Positions 22,911 through 35,225 are shown, counted from the first letter of the stretch. The stretch: 64,000 nt of DNA from Macrolepiota albuminosa (GCA_027475525.1 JAMWFC010000012.1:157831-221830), one strand, 5' to 3'. The notes: a model not told the origin generated them from the letters alone. A program made the numbers and translations.

Positions 22911-25495
22911 TTATTCGCTAACATCGTCCATAGAGAGGGAGTCGTCGGTAACTGGCAATGAGGACTCGCGAAGAGGGAGAAGGTCGCCAGGCAAGATGTT
23001 GTTGGCGGTCTGCCAATCCATGGCGGCTTGGCAATCCGCCTGGTAGTCTTGAAGAACGCTAAGGCTACGACCAAGGTTGGAATAGCGCAACCTTAGCACC
23101 ATTAGCTGCCCTCGGACTCGCTCCCGTTCTCGCCCCATTGACGCCTCCATCGTTGCCACCCTCCGCGAAAATCTCTCCAGCATCTCCCACGGGTTAAGTG
23201 CCACCACCGGGTACACGAGGTCTTGTCCCAGCCAGTTGAAAGCGTCGCCCTCTCCAGCATCTCCCACGGGTTAAGTGCCACCACCGGGTACACGAGGTCT
23301 TGTCCCAGCCAGTTGAAAGCGTCGCCTGTGACCGTTGGCTGCGGCTGGGGGGTCCACGAGAGATTGACCCTGGCAACCACGGGGCGCCTAGGCTCCAGGC
23401 TGGCAACATCCTCGGGGTCTGAAACCTCCTAAGGGGCAACGCTACTGTAGGAAGGCAGCCAGCGCCACTCAGGCTCCTCCCTGGCAACTTCTGCCGCTCC
23501 CTCCCCTTCTTCTGCCACTACCTCCCTTGCCGACGTCTCCTCCTCACCACCGTCCCGTTGCATCGCCAAGGTTTCCTCTTCACCTTCGGCGTCTTCATCT
23601 CCTCCCGCTACCGCTCCCTCTGCCTTCTCCTCATCCCCCATCTTGACGTCGACGGGGGCTTCTTCCCGCTCCTCTGGCAGCGCTGAGTCGCCAACCACTG
23701 CCCGCTCTCCTACCTCCTGCTCCTCGCCAAGAGACCTTGCCGCCAAATGAATGGGCGACAAGAGACCGCTGGGGCCAGCCTCTGTGTCACAGGGCGGGAA
23801 GCGACTAGCCGCCAACGCCTTCTCCAGGTCCTCCATTTCGGTGTCCTTTGGCGCTGGCGAGGGGGAAGGCGACGACGAGACCACACGAGGGCGCTTTGCT
23901 TTGCCCTTCCCCTTGCTTGGGGAAGGGGCTTGTCATTTTTCTAGGACTGAAGTCCCTTGGCGCTCTCCAGCGCCTCGATTGCTGACTGTTTCTGACCCAT
24001 CTCCTTGGCACGTTGGCAACACCAAGGAGGCACGTCCAATGGCTGCCATTCCCCCTGCGGCAACCTTCCTCTTCTGGCCCTCCACAAACTCCCTGGCCCT
24101 CCTCACCAAAACAGCGCGCGAAAATGTCTTCTCGACAAGTGCATCTGGCGCGCCGCCACGCTCACGACTTTTGGCCCCGTGGATGGTGCAAGTGCGCTTG
24201 AGGGCACCACAGCGATAGCACGGCTGGGCCCCAGTTGGGAACCAACAGCCTTCTGGGTCGTTGTTGGCCCAGCACTTGTCGCACTAGCGCTACAAGTCAG
24301 CGAGAGCTTAAAAGATAGAAAAGTCACTTACCGCTCCCCGCACCTCCTTAAACGCTTGCCAGGTCGCCAGGGAAACTGTCTTCTTTCCCTTCATCTCCTC
24401 CATGACGACCCCGGCCTCTTGCTCCTCGTCAAGAACAGCCTCCTCGCGACGCGGCAACAGCAGTCCTTTGAGCTCCTTGTCATCAAAACTGGACTGCGTT
24501 GGCGCCTAGAAGGATCATGGTAAATAAGGAGACTAGATTTTTCCAAAGACCACTTACCGCGTATTGAGGAGCCGCCTTGCAACTCTACAGACGTCGTTAG
24601 CGACTGTCGGCAACAGCAAGCAAAATTAGCACTTACCTTACGTTTGGAAGCACCTGCCGGCTTCCTCGGCGAGCCCAACTTGCTAGCCGGCAACACTGGG
24701 CTCAAAGTGCTGCTGGCACGACCACCCTGGCTGGATCCCTCTGCTACCAATTGCCTCTTGGCAGCAGGCGCCTTCCCCGCAGCAACTTCCTCCATCTCTG
24801 CTGCCAATGCCGCCACCCTCTCTCGCTCCTCTAGCGCCCTGGTAATCTTGCGGGCGTCTTGAGAAACCTCCTCCTGCCTTGCCGCGATCTCCTCCTCCAC
24901 CTGCATTCTAGCGCCCTGGTAATCTTGCGGGCGTCTTGAGAAACCTCCTCCTGCCTTGCCGCGATCTCCTCCTCCACCTGCATACGCGCTAACGGCGCCA
25001 ACACCTCCTGTTTACTATGAGGTGACAAGTCAGACCAAAGCTAAGGTCAAAGGAATGGGTTAGGAATACTCACTCTGCCGCAGGCACGCTTACCGTCATC
25101 GGCAAGGCACCGGACAGAATATCCTCCAACTCGTCCTCAATCGTTGGGACGGAAGGAGGCGCCTGGCAACTCGATCAGCTAGCGACACGGCAAGAACTGG
25201 AGGTACTTACAAAACGAGCAAAGGGCGCTAGCCACTCTGCGCCACGATGATCCAAGTACCATGACCGGCACCACTCCCAAACCTCTATCTCGTGATCCCA
25301 TCCCACGCCAAGAACGTGCACCTCCAGCCATCGCTCGTATAACTTCATCATGGCAACGACCAAATTTACAGGCGCATCTGCGCCAATGCCATCAATCCGC
25401 TTGAGAAAATTGTTTGCCTTTTCGATGTAGGCAGAGGCAGCGTCTTGAGCCTCGCGAGACGGTATGGGGGGCGGAGTTGGAATGCGGAAAGACAT
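22911..25495 (-). CDS. Antisense accessory gene of family A, spliced, unknown function
   Basis: Starts at ATG 25495, stop at 22911-22913. Five introns with GT-AG ends keep the frame: 25163-25210, 25015-25073, 24585-24636, 24506-24557 and 24284-24331 (48-59 bp). The N-terminal helical region (SAYIEKANNFLKRIDGIG) is followed by a Glu-rich coiled coil, a cysteine cluster CDKCWANNDPEGCWFP and CYRCGALKRTCTIHG, an acidic Glu-rich stretch, and a C-terminal coiled coil ending DDSLSMDDVSE. The cysteine pattern resembles a small zinc-binding module, but I cannot assign a family. A TGA (23933) and a TAG (23429) interrupt it, and two 77-bp duplications shift it. A0 carries the same gene at the same place, so it belongs to the element. 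Confidence 0.72.
23173..23326. repeat. 77-bp tandem duplication in A1 accessory gene
   Basis: Two exact copies, in the last exon (around DAFNWLGQDLVYPVV). Confidence 0.96.
24830..24983. repeat. 77-bp tandem duplication in A1 accessory gene
   Basis: Two exact copies, in the coiled-coil exon (around VEEEIAARQEEVSQDARK). A0 has a single copy. Confidence 0.96.
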
Positions 25496-25655
25496 TTAAT
25501 TTTAATAGAGCGCCAGATAAAAGATGGGAGGAGAAACGAAGTCCACACTCATGCGCCAGGACTATAAACAAAATCTCAAAAACGCACGGACCACTTGTCA
25601 CAAAAGCGGTAACGGTAGCCTTATTTGGTGACTGAGGACAGTCAATTTTTCAGTT

Positions 25656-25664
25656 GGGGGGAGA
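25656..25664 (+). other. Polypurine tract of A1
   Basis: GGGGGGAGA directly before the 3' LTR, as expected for plus-strand priming. Confidence 0.75.
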
Positions 25665-26589
25665 TGATAGGACCCCATACAGGATCAGCGCATCAACGGC
25701 AGGCGATGGCAATGTGGCACCGACCCGGGATACCTTAGCGTGTGCTAACTAACCATTTTTGGCAATATTTGATGGCCACGCACAGCAAGAAGCAGATCCA
25801 ATCAGTGATAGCGCCAACGGCAGATAGAATGACAACTGACAGATGGCATCAGTCACTGACAACAGCGCTTAGCGAGAAGCCTGATGATCTATCAAAAACT
25901 GACGGACAGCTTGGTGTTTGACCTTGGCATCTGACACCGCTTAGCGTCTCGATTTGGCGCCTGACATCACTTAGGTGCTCTGACGGACAGAAGGGTGATG
26001 GAGTGATGGTTTAGCTTCGCGATCTGTCGCCTGGCGTCGCTAAGGCTCTTGAATGGATGGTAGGGATCTGAAACCGTTGGAGCTACCCCTATGAAATTTT
26101 CCAGTTTACCACACTTTGGCGTCATTAGCTACTGGTGACGGTGAACTCATTGTAGTATAAAAGTACTTACCGACTTGTAAATTGAACAAGAGACCAGAGT
26201 TTACTACTTCCCTTTCTTCAGTCTCCCTTACGCTCAAGAGCTCATTTATGGTCGGCAACGTCAAACTCATCGGCAGTTGCAGACGCTTGCCAACACTTGA
26301 CACACTCGTGCCTTGCAACTACGGCAGGCATTATCGCCGCTTAGACTTCGCTAAGCTTACTTTGCTCTTGCCGCTCACATTGCCATGTCACTTACCGCTT
26401 CTTTCATAAGCGCTTTACCTTAGCGCTTTACACTTGCCAACCCCATTACCGATTTTTCCCCATTTTATAGGCGCGTTCTCTGGGACCTGCCCAGGACTCC
26501 TCACATCACTTATAGCGCGCCCAACGCAAGCTTTTGGTATGGTAACACTATAGTCCTATTTGTTACTGACCAAACTTTGGGCGTCATCA
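25665..26589 (+). repeat. 3' LTR of A1
   Basis: 925 bp, with a TATA box at 26156-26163. It is followed by the GTGG duplication. Confidence 0.94.
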
Positions 26590-26692
26590 GTGGCATGGGT
26601 AGCATACAAGCCTTTGTGACCAAGTTTGTTGTGCATGGTATGCAGGATATGTAGGCGACTGTACTGCTTGATGACCAATTTGTGAGCACCAT
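26590..26692 (-). pseudogene. Integrase N-terminal relic (A0)
   Basis: The minus-strand reading resembles HTMHNKLGHKGLYATHA, the HHCC start of the family-A integrase. It continues the relic 2991-4120 across A1 and is cut at 26693 by a solo LTR. Confidence 0.8.
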
Positions 26693-27662
26693 TGATAGAA
26701 CCCCACACAGGCTAGGCACATCAATGGCAGGCTCAGCATTGGCTCTGAAAACCTTGCTGCACTCGTTCCAAACTTGGTGCACATGACTTATCCTTTTTAA
26801 GCCATTTCCAATGGCCACACACGGCAAGCAACATACCTGATCAGTGATGGAGCTGGCGGCAGCAGGAATGACAAGTGACAGCAGGCAACATGCTGTCAGC
26901 AAGCATTGACAGATGGCATCACTCAGGCAGCACATGATCTCACTAGCTGATGGCAGCGCTTACGAGTTAGAATGATGGTATTTCTCCATGACTGACAGCT
27001 TGGTGTTTCACCTTGGTGCCTGGCATTGCCTAGTGCCTTCTTGTTATTTGGACAGACAGCATTCTCATTAACTTCTTAGTATTTAGTTTAATACACGACG
27101 ACTACTTACATTCTTTTCAGTTTGCCGCTCCTTGGCGACACTTAACTGCTTAGCGACGGTGAACTCATCTTCACTATAAATATTTACTATTGTCATTAGT
27201 TAGAAAAGAACAGAGTACTCCACTTTACACCCCTCAGTTTACCCTACGGTTCAGAATTCTTTTGAGCTGATTAAGTTCATAGTCGCCAACTGTCTGGACA
27301 CTCTTAGCCTGCTTGCCACAGTTACGCTTATAGAACCTACATGCCTAGCACTTACGACAGGCATCACATAGCTTAGTTGTTGCTAAGCCTTTAGTTTCCT
27401 TCCTGCGTCCCCTTGCTGCATTTAACCATGTTCATCCTCCTACCTTTTTAGGCACACATCATCATTGGCGCAACTTCCTTACCGCATTTCCCTGCTGACT
27501 ATCATTACCGACTTCCACCCAATCCTGCCATTTAACTCTTTTTCTGGCTTGTTCTCTGGGAACTGCCTGGGACTCCCTCAATCTTAGCGTGCCCAATGCA
27601 TTTTTACACAGGTCAGTAGCCGTAAACTGTATCTGCTACTGATCTACTTTTGGGCATCATCA
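26693..27662 (+). repeat. Solo LTR, family A, plus strand
   Basis: 970 bp, starts TGATAGAACC and ends GGGCATCATCA. Flanked by CCAT (26689-26692) and CCGT (27663-27666), a 4-bp duplication in which one copy shows a CpG to CpA change. CpG-poor, so old. Confidence 0.85.
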
Positions 27663-28338
27663 CCGTTGCAATGACATCACCAGAGTTGATTGTCAGCAAA
27701 GAAGAAGTGAGTGGCATAATGAATGAAGGTGGCATACTCATTGTCGCTAAGGTTTTCTGAGTGCTTCAGGTCTTGTATCTATTGCTCCATGGCTAAGAGG
27801 TGCTTATTCTTGGCTTGGGCTTTGGCAGATCAGGGTACAGCATTGTAGGTTAGTTGGCAATTATCTTCTCTAAGTAATCAAGGTTCCTGTACAATCCTTA
27901 CTAGAGAGGCATTCTGGCTAAAGACGCTTGCCATGTAGAAAATGAGTGGTGTGGTAAAGGTGTTGGGTCAGTAAGGAATGATGGGATGCAGAAAAACAGT
28001 GGTGGACTATTGCCAACACAGAAGGAGAACGGGTTGCTAAATGAAGTGCATAAAGCCATATAAGTGGTCGACCCAATCTTCAAAGTTGCTATTGTTGTTG
28101 GGATCAATTGCCAAGTTGCCAGGTTGCTGCAGTCACCTAGAGAGTCCATCTGGTCCATGGAAGGTGCGCTTAATGTGAACAAGCTCAAACTGGAATATAA
28201 GAATAGCTACTATCCAACACTTCATGCTAGCTAACAGCTAGATGTCAGAGTTCTGGAGCATTCCCTTGATATACCTAGTGTCTATCTTGACCAACAATAA
28301 GGTTTTGCACGTCAATGAGGTACATCCTTAGCACCTGG
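27663..28338 (-). pseudogene. RNase H to integrase linker relic (A0)
   Basis: Minus-strand translations around MDSLGDCSNLATWQ and STWQASLAR match the A1 sequence around 9830-10120 in the same alternative frame. It has many stops. Confidence 0.75.
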
Positions 28339-29257
28339 TGATGACACCCAGAGTTTGGTCAGTAACAAATATAGTAATAGTGTTAACAACCATACCAAAA
28401 GCTTGCGTTGGGCACGCTAAAAGTGTTGTGAGGAGTCCCAGGCAGACCTATAAAAATAAGGTAAAGTCAGAAAAGGGTCAGCAAGTGTCAAGCGCTAAGG
28501 CAAAAGCGCCTAGGGAAGAAGCGGTAAGTGAACATGGCAAGGTGAGTAGCAAGAACACGGTAAGCTTAGTGAAGTCTAAGTGACATTAATGCCTGCCATA
28601 GCTGCAAGGCACGAGTATGACGTTGGCTAGCAATAGTCTGCAGCTGCCAATTACTTTGACGTTGCCGACCATAAATGAAATTTAGACCGTAAGGAAGACT
28701 GGAGTCAGGGGAGCAGGAAACTCTGTTCTGGTTTATATGTACAAGTTGGTAAGTACCTTTTATACTACAAGGAGTTCACCATCGCCAGTGACTAACAATT
28801 GCCAAAGTGCAGTAAACTAGAAAATTTTATAGGGGTAGCTCCAACAGTTTCAGATCCCTACCATCCATTCAAGACCTTTAGCGATGCCAGGTGGCAGATT
28901 GTGACACTAAACCATCAATCCATCATCCTTCTGTCTGTCCAAAATACTTGGGCGATGTCAGGCGCCAAATTGAGGCGCTAAGCGATGTCAGACGCCAAGG
29001 TCAAGCGCCAAGCTGTTTGTCAGTTGTTGATAGATCATCAGTCTTCTTTCCAAGTGCTGTCGTCAGTGACTGATGTCATCTGTCAGTTGTCATTCTATCT
29101 GCTGTCAGTGCTATTATTGATCAGATCTGCTTCTTGCCATGTGCGGCCATCAAATATTGCCAAAATTGGTTAATTAGTGCGTGCTAAGATATTCTGAGCC
29201 AGTGCCGTGTTGTCGTGGCCTGCTGTTGATGTGCTGATCCTGTATAGGGTCCTATCA
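28339..29257 (-). repeat. Solo LTR, family A, minus strand
   Basis: 919 bp with TGATAGGACC start and GTGTCATCA end on the minus strand. Target duplication CTGG at 28335-28338 and 29258-29261. Confidence 0.9.
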
Positions 29258-29603
29258 CTGGAATGCCTTGAAGAGGCTGTAGAGTTCCAGCTTTGGCTGA
29301 CTGTAGTGTGATTCCTGGTCATTAAGCATGATAGACCCAAAGCAGTTGTAGTGGCACTGTTTCTGGTTGTTGCTAAGGCACTGGCAAAGAAAGTAGCTGA
29401 CAGCAATATATGAGGTGTTGACTGCTAAGATAACTGGGTCAGCAGAGGCATAGTTGATAGGGACAAAAGGCTTAGTGTTTTTCAATGTCTTGACGAGATT
29501 GCATTGGAAATTGACTTGGTCTGGGCCAAACTCAAATGGCTTGTTAGTGTGTATGAATTGGATAAGGTAGTGAGCACAATGGGCAAAGTTTTTGACAAAT
29601 ATT
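29258..29603 (-). pseudogene. RT/RNase H relic (A0)
   Basis: The minus-strand reading INYASADPVILAVNTSYIAV, then QPKLELYSLFKAF, matches the A1 RNase H domain. The first RNase H Asp has become Asn (AVN for AVD). The Tc1 element cuts it at about 29602. Confidence 0.85.
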
Positions 29604-29824
29604 CAGTGGCTCAAAAAACTATCCCAATGTTTTATACTTTTTGAAAGATGACATTGGCATGAAGGATGGGAAGTATGTAAAATCCTGATTAAATCATGTA
29701 AAATACTATGGCATCGTAGCTACAGAATGAATTTAGGTTTATGTAATCGAGATCAAAACTGATGGAGCAATAGCCATTTTAAAATATTCACTCATTGGGA
29801 CAGTTTTTTGAGCATCTCTAATTT
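29604..29824 (+). repeat. Left terminal inverted repeat of Tc1 element
   Basis: Matches the reverse complement of 30990-31210 closely. Its own two ends carry the motif GCTCAAAAAACTGTCCCAAT in opposite orientation (the left outer copy has one base changed). Confidence 0.88.
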
Positions 29825-29963
29825 TTCAGGTTTATCCTTATTTTACTCAGAAATAAAGAGTAAGTTGCATGTGGGAATATAACCAAAGTCATGTGACCAT
29901 GTTTAGATATATTTGGGAGTAGTTCAAGCTGGTTGAACCACATCTTGACCTTCAACCACTATC

Positions 29964-30983
29964 ATGAAACCTATTCCTTCTGCACAACACTCTACTGTTG
30001 CTTCTCTTCTTGCTCAAGGGTATTCTCTGGTCAGATTGGAGCTCAAACTGGTCTAGGAAAGTCTACTACTGGGAGGATTGGTAGAGAGTTGGAGATGGAC
30101 AAGGAAAACCATCCTGGAGGCCATCCTGCTAAGCTTACTCCATGTGATAAACAGGCTATTGTTTGACAAATCTCAACTAGGAGACTTGATACAGCTGTCC
30201 AGGCCACTAATTTTATCAACAACATCATTTCCAACCCTGTCTCTTTCAAGACTGTCTGGAATGTGTTGAAGGAGGAGGGGTATTGGTCTGCTACCAAGAG
30301 AAAAGTTCCTATGCTCAAAGCTAAACATTGACAACTACAGCTTAAATGGGCTCAGAAGCATCAGAACTGGACTATAGAGGACTGGAAAAGGGTGTTGTGG
30401 ACAGATGAGACAAAGATTAATAGGATTGGGTCAGATGGGAAGCAGTATGTGTGGAAGCTACAAGAAGAAGACATTTCAAGACTGAACAACTACATCTACT
30501 GTGAAGCATGGAGGAGGGAATAATCTCATGGTATGGGGCTGTATGAGTTGGAATGGGGTAGAAAAGCTTGTAGAGGTGGTGGGGATCATGAATGCAGAGC
30601 AGTACTGTGAAATTTTAGATGATGGAGCAAAGGAGAACTTTGAGAAGTTGGAGATGGAGGAGGGTGCCTACTACTTTCAACAGGACAATAACTCCAAACA
30701 CAACTCCAAGAGGGCTGACAAGTGGTTTGAGGACAACAACTTTAATGTCCTTTGGTGGCTAGCCCAATCCCCTGATCTCAACCCTATTGAACATCTCTGG
30801 AAGTACCTCAAAGAGCAACTTAGGCAGTATGAAACACCTCCTTATGGTGTGCATGAATTATGGGAGAGGGTTGCAAAGGAGTGGGATGAAATACCACCAG
30901 AGGTATGCCAAAGACTAATAGAAAGTATGCCTAGAAGGATTCAAGCAGTTATCAAGGCAAATGGAGGACATACAAAGTACTAG
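29964..30983 (+). pseudogene. Tc1-type DDE transposase, broken
   Basis: The N-terminus MKPIPSAQHSTVASLLAQG and the helix-turn-helix region GKSTTGRIGREL are followed by the DDE core: WTDETKINRIG (first Asp, about 30404), YFQQDNNSKHNSK (second Asp, about 30685) and SPDLNPIEHLWKYL (Glu, about 30792). An early change of frame near 30010, two TGA codons and a frameshift near 30480 break it. The last 160 residues are open to the stop at 30981-30983. The product would cut and rejoin the element ends. Confidence 0.9.
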
Positions 30984-30989
30984 ATACTA

Positions 30990-31210
30990 AAATTAGAGAT
31001 GCTCAAAAAACTGTCCCAATGAGTGAATATTTTAAAATGGCTATTGCTCCATCAGTTTTGATCTTGATTACATAAACTTACATTCATTTTGTAGCTACGA
31101 TGCCATAGTATTTTACGTGATTTAATCAGGATTTTAAGTACTTCCCATCCTTCATGCCAATGTCATCTTTCAAAAAGTATGAAACATTGGGACAGTTTTT
31201 TGAGCCACTG
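30990..31210 (-). repeat. Right terminal inverted repeat of Tc1 element
   Basis: Inverse of 29604-29824, ending CCACTG then TA. Confidence 0.88.
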
Positions 31211-32740
31211 TATGCAGGATGCCAACGGTGCCAAGAAAGGCGTGGACTTCAGATAAATTGTGGCAAGGACCCCAGTACTCAAGAAGTGCTAGGCAAGACT
31301 TGCCAGGAATGTGACCAGCAGGAGTGCAGATATGACCAAGAATTTTGAACCTTGGCATACAAAGAAGGAGCTTGTGACTGCTAAAGATACCACTACTATA
31401 CTTCATATGCTGGAGAACATGATTGAGGAGCTGGAAGAAGTTCCAAAGCGCAAGGCATATATTGTGGTTGTCAAGATGCTTCTCTGACAAGCCATCAATG
31501 AGTCACCAGTCCTTGGGGCCTTTAATGCCAACATTGTCAATGAAGCTGAGCACATTATGAGAGAGAGATTTTAAATTGGAGGATAAAGGTGATGTTGTCA
31601 TAAAAAATAGGGACTGAGTTAGTCCAGCTCATAGGAAGTATTACTAGGCACAAGGTGCCAAAGGGAGTCTGAAACATGGTAAGATTGTGAGAAGAGAGAT
31701 GTATCAAGTGCTTGTTATAGCCAACATAGAGATCAAGGGTGGCACCACAGATATGCCCAGCAAAGGATTTGGCAATGTGGTTGGGAAAAGGAGGCATGCC
31801 AGAGTGCTGGATAGTAACCCTATTTAGTAGCTCTAAACTGTAAACAATATGCAAATTACTGTTTTTTTTGAGTACACAGAACCAGCGAGAGCAATAAGAG
31901 CTATTGGACAGCTCATAGACACCAGCCTGTATCTTGGTGCATATAATCTGGCAGATCTTGGCCTTGATGCCAGGTGGCAAGGGTCTGTTATGTTCAGTCC
32001 ATGGCACATGAGGAATAGTGGGAATTACCATTGGCAGGAAGAAGCCTGTGCACAAACTGCCATGCTCAGAGTCTTCCAGGCAAAGGCCTGGTTCTGCTTG
32101 GTGATGAGGTCAGTAAGAACATCTATTTTGTCCTTGGTGAGGAAACCAGTATCATAGTCCTTAGTGAATTGCTGTTGGCATTTGGTGCAAAGCGTCCTGT
32201 CAGTAGGAAAGGTGTCAGATGAGACATGATAATCAGGATGTTGGCAAGAGGGTCGCCAAGAATATGGCGCTTGATTCAGAAAGTTTCAGGTGAGTAGGCA
32301 GCAACAGGCTTGGTTTTAAGCACAACAGGCTTATATTTCTTCTTTACTTGTACTCCTTTCCTTTTAGAAATGTTAGTATTATTATAAACTGGAGCAGCAA
32401 GAAGACCAGGGTTGGTAGCAAGAGAGTGGGAAACAGAAAGTCCAAGAACAGCAGGAGCAGAGGCTCTGAAAAAGTAGTGAGATATGTATCTTTTGTAGTG
32501 ATTTTCTGAAAAGAGTCTGAGGTGGTAAGATACAAGTAGGCAAGAGAGGAATTGGCAATGTTTTGTGAAGTTTTCTGAGGATTTTCAGTGACAGAATCAG
32601 ATATAGTAGAAAGTACTTCTGTATCAAGAAAGGCTATTTGCAAAATATATACAAGACCACTAGCATGGTCATATTCTAGTGTTAGCACTACATCTCTGTG
32701 ATTGTCGCCAATCACCTTCTTGATGGTTTGTAAAAACACC
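31211..32740 (-). pseudogene. Reverse transcriptase relic (A0)
   Basis: Minus-strand blocks such as RFKILGHICTPAGHIPG, WFCVLKKNSNLHIVY and FQTPFGTLCLVILPMSW match A1 RT. The catalytic FIDD segment lies in a frameshifted part near 31545. The upstream block 32344-32739 matches the A1 linker and is at -1 relative to the protease block, as in A1. Confidence 0.88.
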
Positions 32741-33830
32741 GGTGAGGGTGTTCACTGGCATAATGCTTAGTAAACTCTGGCAGCTTGCTGCATGTACCTT
32801 TTCATTGTCCCCTAGAGAATGTCAGTACAGTGCATCAGATGCTAGAATTGGGGTCGCTAATAGTCAAAGTTGTTTCTTTGTTGGTAAGGATTTTAACAAC
32901 AGAGCATGCTAAAATGTCAAAAGGTCTGCCAAGAAGGAGGTCATAAGCAAGAGAATGGAGAATGTGAATTTGCAGGTAAAATGTAATGTCACCAATAGTG
33001 CATGGCACATTTTTGGCAAGTCCAAGAGATCTGTCAATGGTACTATTAGTGCTCTGCATGTTTAGAATGACATTGAGATCATAAATTAGTCCTAGGTCGT
33101 TGGTGACTTCAGCAGCTATAGATCTGGGAGCTGCTGTCTACAATAGCCTCTATCTTGCTCTTATTGTTGATGGTAAGCATAACAGACCTAATGGCATGAG
33201 AGTCCTGAGCAACAGTAAGAATGGCTGGATCCTCTACATGCTCTAGCAACCTTATATAGGTTTCCACAAGATCAACAGAGGTGGTGTTAGCAATGGATTT
33301 GGCTGAGAAAGTATTGGCACTAATGGTAATGGAAGAGTTGGTAGTAACAGAAAAACCAGGGAGTGTGTCATCCAATTTGTTAACCTTGGTAACGGTGGTC
33401 GCTAAGGGTCCCCAAGGAGTGACTGCTATTTTGACTTGGTTTTGGACATCTGGCACAATGCTGCAGAGTTCTTCTACTGAGAGTGTGACTGGTGTTTTCA
33501 TAATGTGGCTGAAGACATGATTGGATTTCTCAATGTCAAAAATTGGTGCAGTAGGGTGGTAACTACCTTCAGGACGTTTCTTGGGAGTGGAAAAATTATG
33601 TTGGATGGGGGCATGATACCTATCAAATAGACCAGCATAGGTGGTAAATAAGCGTTGGAAACCAAAGTAGTTGTAGTTGGCAGAACAGCAGAAGCAGATG
33701 CGGCAGACATGGATGAGGTGGCAGGTACAGGCAGAGTAGTAGGAACTAAAGATGAGGAGGTGTTGCTAGTAGTCAGCATGGGCTTATAACCATGAAGAAG
33801 CTACTTAAGCTGTTTAATTTTTGACACTGT
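32741..33830 (-). pseudogene. Protease-like relic (A0)
   Basis: Matches A1 6700-7700: IEAIVDSSSQI and YDLLLGRPFDILA, preceded by a segment starting MKTPVTLSVEELCSIV. Stops and frameshifts are present. It supports the atypical Asp-Ser-x active site of the family. Confidence 0.8.
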
Positions 33831-35071
33831 CAAATACCTGGTTCTTAAGCAAATTGAGTTCCTGTTCCAGCTTGGAGATGCGCTCTTCCCAAGAGAAGCC
33901 AGGACAGTCACCAATGCTATCAAAGTGCAAAACTTTGTAGATCATCTGTTGTTGTGCTGCCTGGTCAGGATTAGGATTAGTGTTGCTTGAGAGTGTATCA
34001 GTAACAATTTGCCCTGGGTTGTGCCTGTGCCATTCATCTATTTATTCCTAGTAGGTCTTAAGCTCTGGCTAGTTTGGGATAATGGCACCAGTGGTCAATA
34101 CAACCTTGCTATTGATAGCCCTGCATACTTTACCTTGCCGAATATAATTTTCCAGGTGGTGCAATATCCTCATGTCATAGTATGTCCTATTTCACCACAG
34201 AAGTGGCAATTGTTAGGTACAGGTACATTAGTGACATGGATAGCAGTGATACTGGTGGCAATTATGGTTTTAATCTATGTCATGTCAGAGGCAATAGCAG
34301 CATTAATGGCAGCGTTGAGATCTTCTTTCTTGACAAAGTTGGTAGTGAGAGAGGCAGCAGGAGTCAGGACAGGAATGATACTATTGGGGTGCTCAGATGG
34401 GGTTGTCCTAGCACATTGTATACCAATGTCGATGCCTGTGTCAGTACCTTTCAAAACCCATTTACCTGCTTCAAAGACGCCAGTAACCATGTAAAGTTTC
34501 TCAGAATGGTAAGTCAGTTGTATGATTTCCAAATGCCTAGCAATACAAGTCTATAGCAACGTTGGAATGACCTGCTGAAATAAGCAATGTTCCTCATTGA
34601 TGTAAAGCTTGCTGTTCTGCAAAAGCCATCTGGTGACCTTCTGAAATTCCCAGTAGTACGTGGAGAAAGCACCAAGAGAGTATGTGCCATTGTTGAAAGA
34701 GTCCTGAATGAGTTTCTAAAGTTCATTTACTGTCAGGGGACTCCTCATTTCTTCCTTCCTTTACTCTCTATTCCTTTACTCTCCTTTCATTCATTTTCTT
34801 ATTTCTTCTATCATTCTCTCATTTTGCTGTTTCTATTCTCTCAACACTATCTGTTAATACTATTCCCAGCCTTTGAGGTGCTCTGGTTCTTTAGCTATTA
34901 TTCAGACAAGTGTGGGCCCTTCAGTACTGCATACAGACTACTTATATAAGCTGGAGTTTGCCTTTCTGACTTTTAAAGTCCAGAGTTTTCCTGCCTTGTT
35001 TGCACAGTTGTTTGGTTAGTCAATTTTTGAGTTTTTAAGGTTTTATTGTACTGTACAGTTGTTTTCCATGC

Positions 35072-35225
35072 TTCAGAAGCCCCAGAAGCATCCAACCTGG
35101 CATAGGAAATCCCTAGACTTGTTTTCTTTGGATCTCCCTCTGCCAGGTTTCAGAAGCCCCAGAAGCATCCAACCTGGCATAGGGAATCCCTAGACTTGTT
35201 CTCTTTGGATCTCCCTCTGCCAGGT
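35072..35225. repeat. 77-bp tandem duplication in LTR-D
   Basis: Two 77-bp copies with two mismatches. The LTR-D copy at 50400 has one. Confidence 0.85.

Larger units (their letters stand above)
4121..26589 (+). mobile_element. Ty3/Gypsy element, family A (copy A1)
   Basis: Bounded by LTRs 4121-5122 and 25665-26589 (TGATAGGA...TCATCA), with a 4-bp target duplication GTGG at 4117-4120 and 26590-26593. It lies inside the integrase gene of A0 and in opposite orientation to it. Without the nested element B (10819-21742 plus one 5-bp duplication) it is about 11.5 kb. It carries sense gag, protease, RT, RNase H and integrase, and an antisense spliced gene before the 3' LTR. Several in-frame stops and two changes of frame are present, so it is probably inactive even apart from the B insertion. 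The LTR copies differ mainly by transitions at CpG sites. Confidence 0.93.
29604..31210 (+). mobile_element. Tc1/mariner element with long terminal inverted repeats
   Basis: About 1.6 kb, ends CAGTGGCTC...GAGCCACTG, flanked by TA at 31211-31212 and, two bases removed on the left, at 29600-29601. The terminal inverted repeats are about 221 bp. It sits in the A0 RT relic, and the flanks rejoin into continuous A0 coding sequence. Confidence 0.92.
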
